This document shows positions 33,200 to 45,709 of a stretch of DNA of 64,000 bases, piece by piece (the first letter of the stretch is position 1; each line of letters opens with the position of its first letter). Source of the stretch: Toxorhynchites rutilus septentrionalis (taxonomy: Eukaryota; Arthropoda; Insecta; Diptera; Culicidae); NCBI RefSeq assembly GCF_029784135.1, contig NC_073744.1, forward strand, positions 15,232,929-15,296,928, written 5' to 3'. The position numbers and the translations under genes were made by a program. The notes beneath the pieces are model-generated. The model worked only from the letters and a program-made list of their open reading frames with translations, was not told where the DNA came from and ran no database searches.

Positions 33200-34850
33200 A
33201 GACGTCGCTCCAAAAATTTTTTTGATGTAAAATGTCTTAAAATTGCATGAAACGTCGAGATCTGGTGTCATATCGAAAAAAAAATTGTTGTTAAAAATCG
33301 GCACTCTTTTTCCGGAATATATCTCGATTCTTCTTTCGGAACTTGCTACGAAATGTTGATTTGCACGAAAATATACCCTGTGCAAAGTATTAGCTCATAC
33401 GGACTTCATTTACTGGTGTCACAAACGTTAAAATTTGAGTTTTTTGAAAACCGAAAAATCACCGGAAATCGGGGTTTTTTAAAAAAAAAAGATGCCAAAT
33501 GTCTTAAAAATACATGACACATCGAGATTTACAGTTATCTAAAAAAAATCGGTTTTTCAGGCGGAAAAACTACCAAGTGCAAAAAAAAAGATTTATTTTC
33601 TGCAATTTTAAGACATTTGCAATCAAATTTTGTTTCCCCAAAAAAGTTCCAGAGTGCCGATTTTTGACAACAAAAAAATTCGAGATGACACCAGATCTCG
33701 ATGTTTCATGCAATTTCAAGAAATTGGCTTCAAAATTTTTTTATTCGAAAACCCCGATTTCCTTTACTCCCCCTTGGGTGATTTTTCGATTTTCAAAAAA
33801 CTCAAACCTTGACCGCTTTGCGCCTCTCTCCCCTAAGTCCGATTGAGCTGATATTTTGCATATGGTGTTTTTTCGACGCGGTGAACATTTTTTATGGGGT
33901 AACTTTTTGAAATTCGGGATGATCTTTTTCATTGGCACCCTAATACAGCCATTCCGATATAGTGATTCTCAGATTTTCGTGAGATGTTGTAGTTTTGTTC
34001 CTTATCGCAAAATACTAGACCCGCATTTTTTATTTCTTCGTTAGGGTGACCATTTTCATTTTAGGGTGGTCTTTTTTTATCCCATTTGTTTATTTCTGGC
34101 TCATTAGCATATTAGCTGTAACAGAGCCGAATTTTAATCGTGCACATGTCACATGTTTATCATATCTATAATTTGGTAACACAGTTGCCATTTTTCGGCG
34201 TAAGAGTATTCCTTCTGTTATTCCATTATCCAGTTAGACCACCGGACAGCGGAGACAGCTGATATGATCATTATTGTGTTATTTACAGCACAAAAGCTTG
34301 TTGCAAGCAGAGCTTGCATATGGATAGAGAGAGGCCACGACCTCGACACTGAATCGATCTCCATCGCTGATGATTGTTGCGTGAGCGTAGTTATTCTGTA
34401 CCAACACAAAGATGGTCCATGAGGGCCCTGAGTTTTGAACTCTCGATCGATCGATAACTAAGCAAACGCGCAACCAATGTGGCTACAAAGACCCCCTTAG
34501 GGTGGTCTGAAAAATCATTTATTTCTCAAAAATTACTTTCTTCAAAAATAACTTTTGAACTACTGGACCGATTCAGGTGATCTACATGTCAGATCAAAGA
34601 CAATTAGCTGGTATTTTCTGGAAAAATATTATAGCAGCAAAAAAAATTTAATTCTGTTTTAGTTATTATTGATTGCATTCGTTTTTTATTGTTTTTATGG
34701 TCTCGGAACCAAGGTCGCTATATTTTTCAATACTTTTTTCGGGAAGGTGGGGATTTTTCATATAATATATCTCGAAACCAAAGAGACGTTTATTTTCGTT
34801 TTAGAGTTATGATTTTTCAAAGTTAACCGATGGTCGAACGTAGTAATTGT
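33200..34850 (+). repeat. Composite of two dispersed repeats, split by a SINE
   Basis: 33200-33960 contains forward and inverted pieces of one family (ATGTCTTAAAATTGCATGAAA, CGAGATCTGGTGTCAT, CTCAATCGGACTTA). 33950-34070 and 34509-34830 are the two sides of a copy of the 15080-15890 repeat, separated by the SINE. Confidence 0.65.
34073..34496 (-). mobile_element. tRNA-derived SINE, copy 2, with 12-bp target duplication
   Basis: Flanked by TTAGGGTGGTCT at 34061-34072 and 34497-34508. It starts on the minus strand with GGGGGTCTTTGTAGCCACAT and TGGTTGCG, carries the same box B-like segment around GAGTTCAAAACTC and ends in the same CTCTGTTAC-type tail followed by AAATAAA. It differs from the 11402 copy by substitutions and small indels, so the two are independent insertions of one family. 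Confidence 0.8.
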
Positions 34851-37800
34851 GAGTCAAATCAAGCTTGAGATAAAGCCATTGGTAGATCGTCCTGGGAATG
34901 TAGTTCAAAAATTCCGAAAACCTAAATTGAAGAATGAAACTCTTCAGTACAAGTATTTGATAGCAATGGTATGGTCCGATGAATAAATGCTCGAACTACG
35001 TGGGGGGTGCGAACGATTCTCCAAGCAATTAAAATCCAATTAGAGCAGCTTTGAGCAACTTAACACTAAACATTAACATGTACTTTTGAATGCTCGCTGT
35101 CTTGAGCGACACTGAAACAATGAAATTATTGAATATCCAAGTAGTTTTTCAGTATCTCTTGACAAAATTACATCTCACGGTGCTCCCAAAAACACCATTT
35201 CCCAAAGAAATAATTCACAAATCATAACCAAAACCAGAATCATAAAAGAAAGTCAAAAGGCAGTTCGAACCGAAGCGGTTGTGTAGTTATGACATCATAT
35301 AAAGTAGGTTTTGTCGCGAGAACGGTTAGTCTTACAATAAAACATTATTTATACAGTTTTTCATAAAGGATCTCATTTAGATTTTTTTAATGTTACAAAT
35401 TTGCACTACTGTGTGCGGTATCTTCCATTCTTTCTTTGTATCGAGCAAAACTGCTATTATGAATCACTTGGGCTTGGAAATATTGAGCCTGTTAGGTAAT
35501 ATTGAAAATATATTGTCATCGCTGTCATTCATTCGATGTCAAACAAATTTACAACCGAGTTCATTCATATTCATTCTGTGCTATCTGAGCTGTCCTTAAA
35601 GTTCGAGTCATGAGAATTCATTCACATTTATTCATTGCTATTGAATTGTCTGGAATGTTGTGACCGTTCATTTTCAATATCCCTATAAGTGTGTGATTTT
35701 CTCATTGAGTCAGTGCCTTGCTTATTCAGTTATTTTTGAAGTTACTCCGAAAGGGCAACGCAAATCGATGGCGCAAGCGGAAATGCCAACAAAAGAGCAA
35801 GATCTACATGCACACTCACATCTAAGGATTGCATAGGCTTGGACGGCGAGGAAGCATTCTGCAGAATCGATCGGAGTAGCCGACGCAAACTTCGTCGGCC
35901 AAAGCTGGATGTTGGCAATTCCATTCGCTAATCTTATAGCACAGTTTGATCCGTTTGCAAAATGAAGCTCGAAATATTCCCATCGCGGTCGTGTCTTGGA
36001 CATCACCATTTCATGTTCGTGTATTCGGAATTTGAGTCAAGACGGTATTTTATTACATCGGAATTGGAGTCTTTTGAAGCATTTCTGACAAGTGGAATTG
36101 GAATTGCATATTCACTATGTAAAATGAAAGCATTTAACTTAGACGAAAACCTTGCATGCTTGAACAATTTAATTTCTTGTCACAATTATGAGCCTTCTGT
36201 ACTTCGTTATCTTCCTCATCGAATTTCTACATTTCGTCAGTGTCCGCGCACGATGCTGATAATTAATGAACTGGTATATTAATATCAATGAATGACAAAA
36301 CTAGGGATATTTCCTTTTGCTCACATTCCGTGCAGAACGAAAAAGAGAATGAACGAAACTGGATGAATCTACTGTGAATGGCTTGCTGTGATTGTGAGGT
36401 TTGGCGTTGGTTCATTTTCGGTATCCCGAATGCAATGGTATAATGATCGAATGTGGTCAGAAATTCAGCTAAAAAGATTTATGTTTCCAAGCATTTCCAA
36501 GCACTGATTGTGATATCAGATATAGATGGAGCGAGACTGTAATTTAAAATCGCGAATAGCCCGTTGGAAACGGATGCATCTTTCATTGCAATATGTACCT
36601 ATCATTTTTGGTAGGAGGGTTAAAATTTGGTTAAGCAGTTTGATAGCTCAAAATCTTTATAAAATTGTAACTTTCTCAAAAACCAAATAAATATATATAC
36701 ACCTTTGAATTTAAATTGAAACCCTAATCACGCTAAGCAACGCTGAGAAATGAAATGGACGCATACGGGTCGAATAAAACATTATCGTAATTTTGTTCGT
36801 GGATCATTATTTCCATAGATACATGAATGAAAAGATATAAACTTCGAGGAAAGATAGTCAAAGTGAGGCTAGTTAGGTTATGCAGAATTGTGAGAAAAAG
36901 ATTATTGCAATTGTGAATTAATTTTTGTGCGTATCCAGAACATATACAAGATTCGATGAACCTAAATCAAATAAATAAAAGGGATTACCACGATAACGTG
37001 CAAAAATTGCACGGAAAGTGTGACATTACAACAGCTTTCACAAACTGGTCCATTGAAAACCGGTGGATTCACTGGTGAGAACAATCATCCACGCTGAGAT
37101 GAAATCGTTTCTTCAGCTATTGATTGATTTTTCAATCGATTCCCTCTTCAATCAATTTGATAGACGACCATCAAGACAGAATCTGGGCGGAAGTGGAAAT
37201 GGTACATTTTTCATTATACAGCAATTCACCATCCGATGGAGATTCGTACTTCAGCTCCCTGCAGAAGGGAAATCGAAGCGATAGAAATTTGACGGAAAAA
37301 GCTAATCCTTCAGCTGAAGAGTGCTCCCGGAGTGGTGAGTCGTTTAGCGAACGGAGAATTTATATACCTTCAATGGGGAGATTGTTTGGAAACTGTCAGC
37401 AGATGACATTATTCAAGATTATTTGCAAATTTATCTCCCTGTGAATTTAAATGTTTTTTTCAGTGCGATTCAATCGGGCTGTGATTGCCCGATTCCAGGG
37501 GAAGGTAAATTTATATAATACGATTATATTTCTATGAGTCTGTCGACTGAAAAATTAGTTCGAGTTCTCTCTCGAGCAATATCTGAAATTAAATTGCAAA
37601 ACCGTTAGTGAAATATAACTTCACCGAAAAATATACCTCCTTCTTCTAGGCAATCAAAAAGTTATTCCTGTTTTCAAACGATGCTCAGGCTCAGAGAAAG
37701 TTTTGACCCCATTGAGAGAATACTGATTGATGTTTGATTACTTGTTATTCTTATCAGTAAATAACCATATTTCAGTTTTGTTGCATTAGAATTAAATTAC

Positions 37801-40370
37801 TCGGTCAGTCTGGTTTTCACCAAATTAGTTGTGGTTCGCTGAACATTATCACACTCGCTTCCCAAGCCGCAACGTGATGGGATAGGATTTTTCCCGCTAA
37901 TTAAAACACGCTGAAATCACGAACAAACCCGTCGACCCTATTAAAGCAGCGACGTGATGGACTGGGGCTTCTTGCCTTTCATTAAACCCTTAAGGGATTC
38001 TCGAGTACTTGCGGAGGAAATTTGTTTACAAATTGCCTCTCGGTCCGTGCAAATCACATTCTAGGCGTTTAGGGCCGCAGCCCAAAAAAGTCGATTCGTT
38101 GCAACAAAGCTCCCGAAATGAACCCTTGGAAAAAGGGAGGAAATAAGATAACTGCCTAACAGGCTCTTACTAGCCGTAGTGCAAAGAGAACCTTTTTTTC
38201 TAATTCATCGAATGCTTATTTTTAGGTCCGATGAGATGAAGTTAGGATACATGGATCGTTACAAACTAATTAAAAAAAATGCTCATATTTTCAATATTCT
38301 ATCAGGAAATAATTACTCACCATGTTTTATCGTCGGCGAAAAATATCCGTATAACTCAACATCAATGTTTCACTCAATATGTTCACATGAGAGACACAAA
38401 TATCCATTACATGTATCGCAATATTATTTTTAATCAACATCAACAATGACACTTAACTTAAACATGTAATATTCACAATTAAAACACTTCTCGACCTTCA
38501 CATTAAATTCTCCCAACGACCTAACGCGTTGGTATATGGCACCAATTGTCATCAACTAGACACCAATGAGGAACACTTAGCTTCAGCTTTATTCACAAAT
38601 TATGAGCACCTATCTTCTCGCGCGAACTTCCACAATATTCCAGCGAACATACAAACGCATTTCATTCTTTCTGCAATGCTCGAGGTGATTTATATCTGCC
38701 AGAATGATTTATTCTGGGCAAGAGACATTCCGCCCCTCACACTGAGCCGAGGGAGGCAAGTATTCATCGATCACGCATCCCAACGGGAGAAAAACACACA
38801 AACCGGAACTCATGAGACACACCAACATTAAACACTTATCTATGCTACGTTTATTTATTACGATTTTTGTTGTTTCCCTTTCCACGTGTAAGTCACGTTT
38901 ATCATGTTCCAGGTTCACCCCGTGTATCCGAATTAACTGTCAAAGCTCCCTGCAGTTATTCCCTTGCACAACAAGTTCATACTCATCAAAATGATTTATT
39001 TCGGTGGCCTCATATTCCGAAAGCACCACGCGCGCTATACAATATGCAAATTTTTACGAGTTCAAACGAACCATAAGGATATCCATTCTGGATCCACACA
39101 CCAATATTTATTTCCAAAGGCTCATTAAAGGTAACAGCACGCATACTTTTTTGATGCCCTTCACCAAACTCAACTGCGAGTGATCCCCAAGCACCTAATC
39201 CAATTCCATCCAGCCGGCACCACCAAATTATCCAGCTCAATCACGGCTCATTTACGCGAAATTTCCTCGGTCGTTAATTATGGAGATGTCATCCCCTGCT
39301 GGGTCTCTTTATCACTTGGTCAATGACAGTTTGGTTCTTTCACTTTCACCTGATCAATAGCAGAGGCCACCCAACTGGACAACCGTCACCGGCGGAAGCT
39401 GCCCATGGACTAGATTCCCGCCCATCCGCTGTTGATATCCGTTACATTGGAAGTAGCTACCAGCCACTCTGAATGGAGCCACCGACATCGCCGAAGCGAA
39501 TCGACAAGGTTCGGCACCAGCCCGACCGTGCCGAAGAAGTCACGTGCTGCGCAGAAGGATGCGAATCGACACACGGAATTGCCACCCCAACGGTCAGAAT
39601 TGGAGGAGCTAACCGACAGTGCCGGTGGTGGTTGTGAATGAACGTGACCTTCGTCAACATGTTGACGCTTCGCCGGGCAGTGGCTTTCGGTCGCCGTATC
39701 GGAGGAAGTCAAATTAAAGCGAACAAGTGATATCGTCAAGCGGGTTACGAGGGCAAAGGCTGGATGAAACCTTTCGCATAGGTGCCCCACACAAAGTGTG
39801 GCGCTCGTAATAATTTAATCTCGAATCAGGAGACGGTAGAATGTGCATGTGCGTTTGAAATTCAACTTTGCAGGCATAATGTATCGCTGTTTTCACTTAT
39901 CTCATGCTATTAATAACAAGATTTCAATGTGAACATTGCGGACTCAAAAACTTTCAGCATGCTACACTGTGACAAATCACCTCCTTGTTCAATTATTAAA
40001 CCATATTTTGCTATCGATAAAAATTGTACACAAATGTGATTGTATTTTTGACCCGTGTAAGTAAAAAATTGAAATTGTGATTAAAACTAATTAAAAGTGC
40101 ATTGCATGCACTGAAATCATCAATAATTTTAGCTTTATTTGTGTTATTAACAACACAACAATGGAAACACATATCAACTGTCCTGCTCTACGGTCTAACT
40201 GAACAGTGGATAAAAAAAACTCTCACGTTGAAAGACGACATTGTTAAATATATGTATCGATTAAATAAACATGATTAAACCCAGCTCTGACACAGCTGAA
40301 AATTTCAATGAATTTAAGGATGTATTCTAATGGTAATGCGTCTAACAGCCGAATGAAAAAATGCGATTGT
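34851..40370. other. Long stretch without a recognisable gene
   Basis: Short ORFs occur (35722-36282 on both strands, 37063-37444, 38179-38433, 39410-39790), but none shows a domain, a repeated family or a believable exon structure. A donor-like GTGAGT at about 37336 ends one open stretch. The stretch 39360-39790 is more G+C-rich than its surroundings and is open on both strands; it may be a worn transposon coding region. Confidence 0.35.
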
Positions 40371-40520
40371 GGATGCGATCTGGCCTAGTGGTAACATCCG
40401 TACCTCTCACACTTAAGGTAACGAGTTCGATTCTCACTCCCTACATTCTTACGAAATGGAAGTAAAGTGACGAGCCAGCCAAAAGTGTTGAAAGTCACTA
40501 CAATACGAAAAAACAAAACA
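40371..40520 (+). mobile_element. tRNA-derived SINE (second family)
   Basis: Box A-like CTGGCCTAGTGGTAACAT is followed about 35 nt later by box B-like GAGTTCGATTCTCACTCC. A tRNA-unrelated body (GAAATGGAAGTAAAGTGACG, AGTGTTGAAAGTCACTA) and an A-rich end follow. The 5' end resembles a Gly/Val-type tRNA, but acceptor pairing is lost. No clear target duplication. Confidence 0.65.
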
Positions 40521-40649
40521 GGTTCTCAAATGGGGATCAACAATAGGGTAGGAGCCTGCCTGTTGGTCTCAAATGCTCCTCCACGCCTCCATGCCTCCAC
40601 GAAGATCATATGACGGAATTTTTAGATCGTGCGTGAACTGGAAACACAC

Positions 40650-42198
40650 ACCTGATCTTGGCTCTGAGAACGGGTGTCGAAAGTGGCTAAGTGAGGCGAC
40701 GCGAGCGAGTAAAAGCGCTAGGAAGGCCTCCCGGGTCACTGGGGCTTAGAGGTGCGCCTCCTTGTTAGGTTCCTTGTTAGAGGGCGCCCCGAAAAGGTTC
40801 CTCTGGCAAGGTGGGACTCTAATCAGCCCAGCTGTCTTCCGGACAAAGGAGATACACTCAGAAAAATGGAGCTACGTTCAAAGAGAATTTTAAGAATGCG
40901 ATCGCCCGAGGAGGTCCTCGAACTGGAGCTGGTCCTGGAACGGGAGTAAGAGCGAGTGGCCAGCGGCTGGAGGGCGATGTGCAAGAGTGGGCCATCAGCC
41001 GGGTTCGACCCGAAGAGCTACCGCCACACGGAATCAGCAGTCATCGACATCACCCAATAAACGCTGCACCTACGAGGCGTGTTGCCATTTGCAGACGACA
41101 GTCGTCCATACTTGTGGGTACCACTAGGCGACGAATTATGTGGACACACAATATGAATAGATTCGTGATCCGTGCCTATTACATCTGCACTGCTTTGGAG
41201 ACGGACATGTTCGAGGAGGCGTACAAAGAGTTCGTCGGGAGACTTCATCAGAACGAGATGAACGCGAGGCCTAGAACGATTGTGCGCAACAACATGCTCT
41301 CCCTAACGGAAATCGTAAGGCCAAGAGGCGGACTGCTCCAACATCTCCGTGAAAGGCGTGAGCCTCCATGGCGAATGAGATTGGAGCAACGGATCCTAAA
41401 CAAGCGCACCGAAAGGCCGATGGCGTATAAAAGAGGCAGTAGATCGGCGGAATTATGCCGCCAAGTTGCTAAGATCGAGCGACCTACTGAACTTCGCCAG
41501 CTGGGAGCTCACCAGCTGACGGAAAAACTGGACGCACTAGTACACTAATTATGCGTCTGCAAAGCGCCAAGAACAAAATCGGATGTTCAGAGATAACGAG
41601 AAAGCGTTCTACGACCACATTAGCGACGATTACAGTGAGGGTTTGCCAGATATTAGCGACGTGACGAACTTCTGGGCTGGTATTTGGGAGACCCCAGTAC
41701 AACATCGCGACGAACGAATATGGTTAAGACGGGAGGAGGAGAGTTGTGGTGAAATTGGAGAGATGCCAGCTATCATCGTCGGAGGGAACTATATCCGCGA
41801 AGTCTCGCGATATCTGAGGAACTCGGCAGCACCGGGTCCCGATGGTGTACAGAACTTCTGGCACAAGAAGCTTACCGTCGCACATCCAGAGATAGCTAAG
41901 TGCTTCAACACTCACCTTACGTGACCCACACAACCTTCCTCATCCCGAAAGACAGCAACACATTGAACCTATCGAAGGACAAAACGATAACGTGACTATC
42001 GAGTCCGTACAAAATACTGAACAGCATCATAACCGCCAAAGTTTTTGCCCACTGCGAACAACATCATATTATCACAGAAGAGCAGAAAAGATAGGCATGG
42101 CGGCAGAGACCAGGCCATCATCGACGCAGTCATAGTCGGACAAATGGTAGATAATCAGCAAAACCTCAGTATGACCTACATAGACTATCGGAATGCTT
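40650..42198 (+). pseudogene. LINE copy 1, 5' part
   Basis: Frame-broken coding text: EIVRPRGGLLQHLRERREPP, KAFYDHISDDYSEGLPDISD, TNFWAGIWETPVQHRDERIW, NSAAPGPDGVQNFWHKKLT (the region before RT) and the RT palm start MTYIDYRNAYC near 42180. Reading stops at 42198, where an inserted segment begins; the element resumes at 44210. Copy 2 at 54345-56080 matches it closely up to about 42030. Promoter and 5' end are not defined. Confidence 0.75.
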
Positions 42199-42744
42199 AT
42201 TGTCACGACCCCTCGGTCGGTGCGTCTCACAATGCGAGCGGAGCGACAGAAGACTTGCCCGACAGCGAGAAACGTCAAACATCAGCATAGCAAACGGTTT
42301 GTCATGGTTTTAAACACAATAGAATTCCACAATATCCAACTGAATGAATAGGAGTGTTTGAGGGGTTTATTCTTTCGCGCTACATTCAAATTAGTTAATT
42401 GTACTTAATCCTAATTGTGAACTTATTAAACTACATTAGGATTACTTACTTGGTAAATACATCTAAAGTTCTCTTAATTTATATGGATTTATGCTAAATT
42501 AAATATATTTATTAAGGTAACCTTAGAAATCGATTTGGCAATATTGCACTTAATTTGAACTTAAAGCTAGTTAAAATTCTGAACTATTGTATAAGGTAAG
42601 GAATGATACAAAATGAAGTATGTACAATTAAAACATCTTAAGAACCTTTGCACTATGATGTAGGAGCCATTCCATTCTGAAGGTTCCACGCCCACAGCGC
42701 GTGACGCAAGTTATAAGCGAAGATTCACCAGCGATAAGAATATA

Positions 42745-44044
42745 CAGGGTTTTCCATTTCGGGCTTCCGAATGTATACAGCCCTGCGCTGACAACCGTTT
42801 GACATAGCTGTCAACCAAAGCCTCATATCGTTAGTTGAATGTCTGCCATTTTACAATATGGATCGTTTTAGCATCGCACAACGTGTTAATTTTGTTAAAT
42901 TATACTATAAAAATGATGAAAAACCGGCAAATGTTTTTCGAGCATTACGGACAGATTTTGGTCGTCATAGACGGCCTACAGAGCACACAATCGCTAATGT
43001 AGTGCGTAAATTCGAACAAACTGGATCCGTAGCGGATATTGTGAAACCTGTGCATCATCGTAATGTGCGTTTGGCCGAAAATATTGCTGCTGTTGCTGCC
43101 AGTGTGGAGGATGACCCGAATGTTTCGATTCCACGGCGTGCTCAGCAATTGGGCTTGTCAAACACATCATTGTGGCGAATTTTGCATTTGAACTTGCACC
43201 TACATCCATATAAAGTCCAACTGGTACAAAAATTAGAGCGTGGTGACCATGGAATGCGTCGCGCATACGTCGATTGGGTGAACGAACAACAGCAGCAAAA
43301 TGCTGTATTTTCGCATCAAATTTTCTTCAGCGATGAGGCACATTTCGAGCTCGATGCCTATGTGAACACCCAAAATTTCCGTATATGGGGCTCAGAAAAT
43401 CCACACGTGATTGTTGAGAGGCCATTGCATCCGCCAAAAGTCACTGTTTGGTGCGCATTATGGTCTGGTGGAGTCATCGGGCCGTATTTCTTTGAAAATG
43501 AGGATGGCGAGATGGTAACTGAAAATGGTGAGCGCTATGGCCGCATGTTAACCTTTTTTTTGCCACAAATTGAAGATATGGGTACGGATGACATGTGGTT
43601 TCAGCAGGACGGCGCCACGTGCCACACAACACGACAAAACTTGGCCATATTGCGAACGAAATTTGAGGGACGCATAATTTCGCGTTTTGGTGATGCCAAT
43701 TGGCCGTCCAGATCATGCGATTTGAACCCGCTAGACTTTTTTTGTGGAGTTATGCGAAATACCGTGTCTATGTCAACTCTCCGCAAACACTTGAACATTT
43801 GAAAGACAACATTCGTGAAGTTATGACCGAGATACCGCCTCATATGTGCCGAAAAGTCATCGAAAATTACCTGTTCCGGATCAAGGTGTGCGAGGAAGCC
43901 CTAGATGGCCATTTGAATGATGTTGTATTTCACACATAATGGCATATACCAAACTTTAATTTGAAATAAAAGTTTCATCGAAATTCGAATTCTAAGTGTG
44001 TTTTATTTCAATTACCTTTCGGAATTTAAAGTTGGAAAACCCTG
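42745..44044 (+). mobile_element. Nearly intact DD41D (rosa-like) mariner
   Basis: A 1300-bp element with inverted ends CAGGGTTTTCCA and TA on both sides. The transposase starts at 42858 (MDRFSIAQRVNFVKLYYKND), with a helix-turn-helix RRAQQLGLSNTSLWRILHLN. Catalytic blocks are FFSDEAHFELDAYVN, WFQQDGATCHTTR and SCDLNPLDFF. I count 41 residues between the second and third Asp, the spacing of the rosa group. At 43737-43743 a run of seven T (eight needed) shifts the frame, so the last 65-70 residues (WSYAKYRVYVNSP to VVFHT) are read in another frame, ending at 43939. An AATAAA follows at about 43964. All three catalytic residues are kept. Confidence 0.9.
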
Positions 44045-44209
44045 TACTAAACGTAGGTTTTTCATTTAATCATAATCCTATCCATAAATGTATCAATTTG
44101 TGAACTTACAGAAAGATTTTAATACACGTTTCTACGGTATTCAAAAACTTGGACCTTTCTTATCCCTGCCATCGTTGACCTTACTTCAACACTTATGAAT
44201 CCTTACCTC

Positions 44210-45060
44210 ACACGTTTCTCGTCCGAGTATTGGAGATTTATAAAATTGATCCCGCAGTCGTTAGGTTCCTGCAGCAAGCGATGAGGCAGTGGAGCACATC
44301 TCTGCTCCTCAGAGTTGGGGAAAATGTGTTGCAGTCCCCTCAGTAGGACGCTCAGTAGAAACGGTCATGGCTATAAGATAAGGTATGGCGACGCCGCCCA
44401 CGAAGAGGTGACCCATACCTTTCACATGGATCTCAAGGTCTACGCTGATTCACGTCAGCGTCTAGGTGTAGCTATCCGGGTTGTCGAAGACATAAGCAGG
44501 GACATCAGCATGGAGTTCGGCCTCGACAAGTACCGCTGTGTCCATCTGCTGAAAGGGCAGCTTACCGAATCCGGAGGCTACGAGATCTATGACAGCGAGT
44601 TGATAAGAGACATGGTTCGTGGCGAATCCTATAAATATCTCGGATTCCGAAATGAAAGGCAGAATGAGAACAGAATGCACCATCCTCAATCGGCACTGGA
44701 GAGAATAACACTACCACGCAAAGAAGAGGGACTTAGAATCGTCGACATATCTGCACTGTGTGTTGCCCAGGTACGACAACTGCGCGAGTATTTCGCAGAA
44801 CGCGCCGGCCAAAACGGGATATAACAGGCTGTCGACGCCGCTAACAGAGGATACAATGCTCTGGTGTTTCAAGCTGTATGGGATCGCACTGTTCTGACCG
44901 ACCTCTCGATCCACCACAACCGCCCAGATATAATGGTCTACGACAAGAGCGACTGCAAGGTCATCATCATCGATATATCGCTATTCCGCTGAACCAAAAT
45001 CCCACCCACCCAGATTTAGGACCCAGAGGTCCAAAGAATTGTTCCAGTAGTTCTCTCTGG
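44210..45060 (+). pseudogene. LINE copy 1, 3' part
   Basis: Resumes with FLVRVLEIYKIDPAVVRFLQ, then a fingers/thumb-type stretch (RYGDAAHEEVTHTFHMDLKV, YADSRQRLGVAI, where YAD is a worn active site, ISMEFGLDKYRCVHLLKGQL) and DMVRGESYKYLGFRN. A tail from about 44880 has YWDRTVLTDLSIHHNRPDIM-like text, KVIIIDIS and VVLSGTGIVPNTFL. The RPDIM..DKxD..IDI pattern resembles the restriction-like endonuclease tail of R2/R4/NeSL-type LINEs; this assignment is tentative. Several stops. Confidence 0.65.
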
Positions 45061-45400
45061 TACTGGAATTGTCCCGAATACATTTCTAAAAGTAACGCTG
45101 TATTGAGCACATCTACTATTGTACGTGCCTCGTTTTTGTACAATTTGCAAAATGGAATTGAATTTGCAACAACATCGTTATCCGCGAACATTTGGCTAGA
45201 AACGAAACGAATATCATTCAGCAACCACCGAATTTACCGAATTTGACTCCCTGTGACTTTTTCCAATTCGAACGACTCAAGAAACCGCTCCACGGAGCGG
45301 TTTCGTTGAAGATGGCGCTGATGGCCATACCGCAAATCGAATATAATAAATGTTTCGAGGATTGGATCAAGCGCTGGCATAAGTGCGTTGCAGTCGACAT
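45060..45400 (+). pseudogene. Mariner C-terminal fragment
   Basis: Reads REHLARNETNIIQQPPNL, then LTPCDFFQFERLKKPLHG (third catalytic Asp block) and PQIEYNKCFEDWIKRWHKCV. The last part is nearly identical to 24936-25000, so both come from one mariner family. Upstream catalytic blocks are missing. Confidence 0.7.
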
Positions 45401-45403
45401 ATA

Positions 45404-45478
45404 CTGTATTTCCATTAGATCTGCGTCAATGTTGCAGATACATCATATACTGTATTTCCATTAGATCTGCGTCAATGC
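45404..45478. repeat. Direct repeat, two copies of about 33 bp
   Basis: CATATACTGTATTTCCATTA followed by GATCTGCGTCAATG occurs twice with a period of about 45 bp at the end of the mariner fragment. Confidence 0.8.
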
Positions 45479-45640
45479 TTTCTTGAAGGTTTTGCCAGTT
45501 TCAGGCAAGCGTTATCGTGAAGGAGAATGACTTTGTGTTATATTATGTTCGTATCTCTTAGTTCTTTTCATGTTCTTCTAAGGTTTCGAGCAAAGTTTTC
45601 ATCCAATAATGCTAGCAATTCATCGTCTTTGATTTTTTTT
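45479..45640 (-). pseudogene. Small mariner deletion fragment
   Basis: Minus strand: DDELLALLDENFAR and TLEEHEKN, then after a jump a piece like KVILLHDNACLKLAKP, the second catalytic block of a DD34D mariner. Under 170 bp survive. Confidence 0.5.
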
Positions 45641-45709
45641 TTCAGTCGTGCAGAGCGTGTTATCCGCGCTTGTCCACAAGACAAAAATCGCCCTTCCTCT
45701 GTCCACAAG

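Noticed and set aside
35722..36282. ORFs on both strands in a more G+C-rich patch
   Set aside because: No domain, no exon structure and frames broken at the ends.
39410..39790. 126-residue minus-strand ORF and its plus-strand partner
   Set aside because: Open on both strands because of local G+C content; neither reading shows a domain.
40380..40440. Possible functional tRNA gene
   Set aside because: Box A and box B are present but the acceptor stem does not pair and a SINE body follows.
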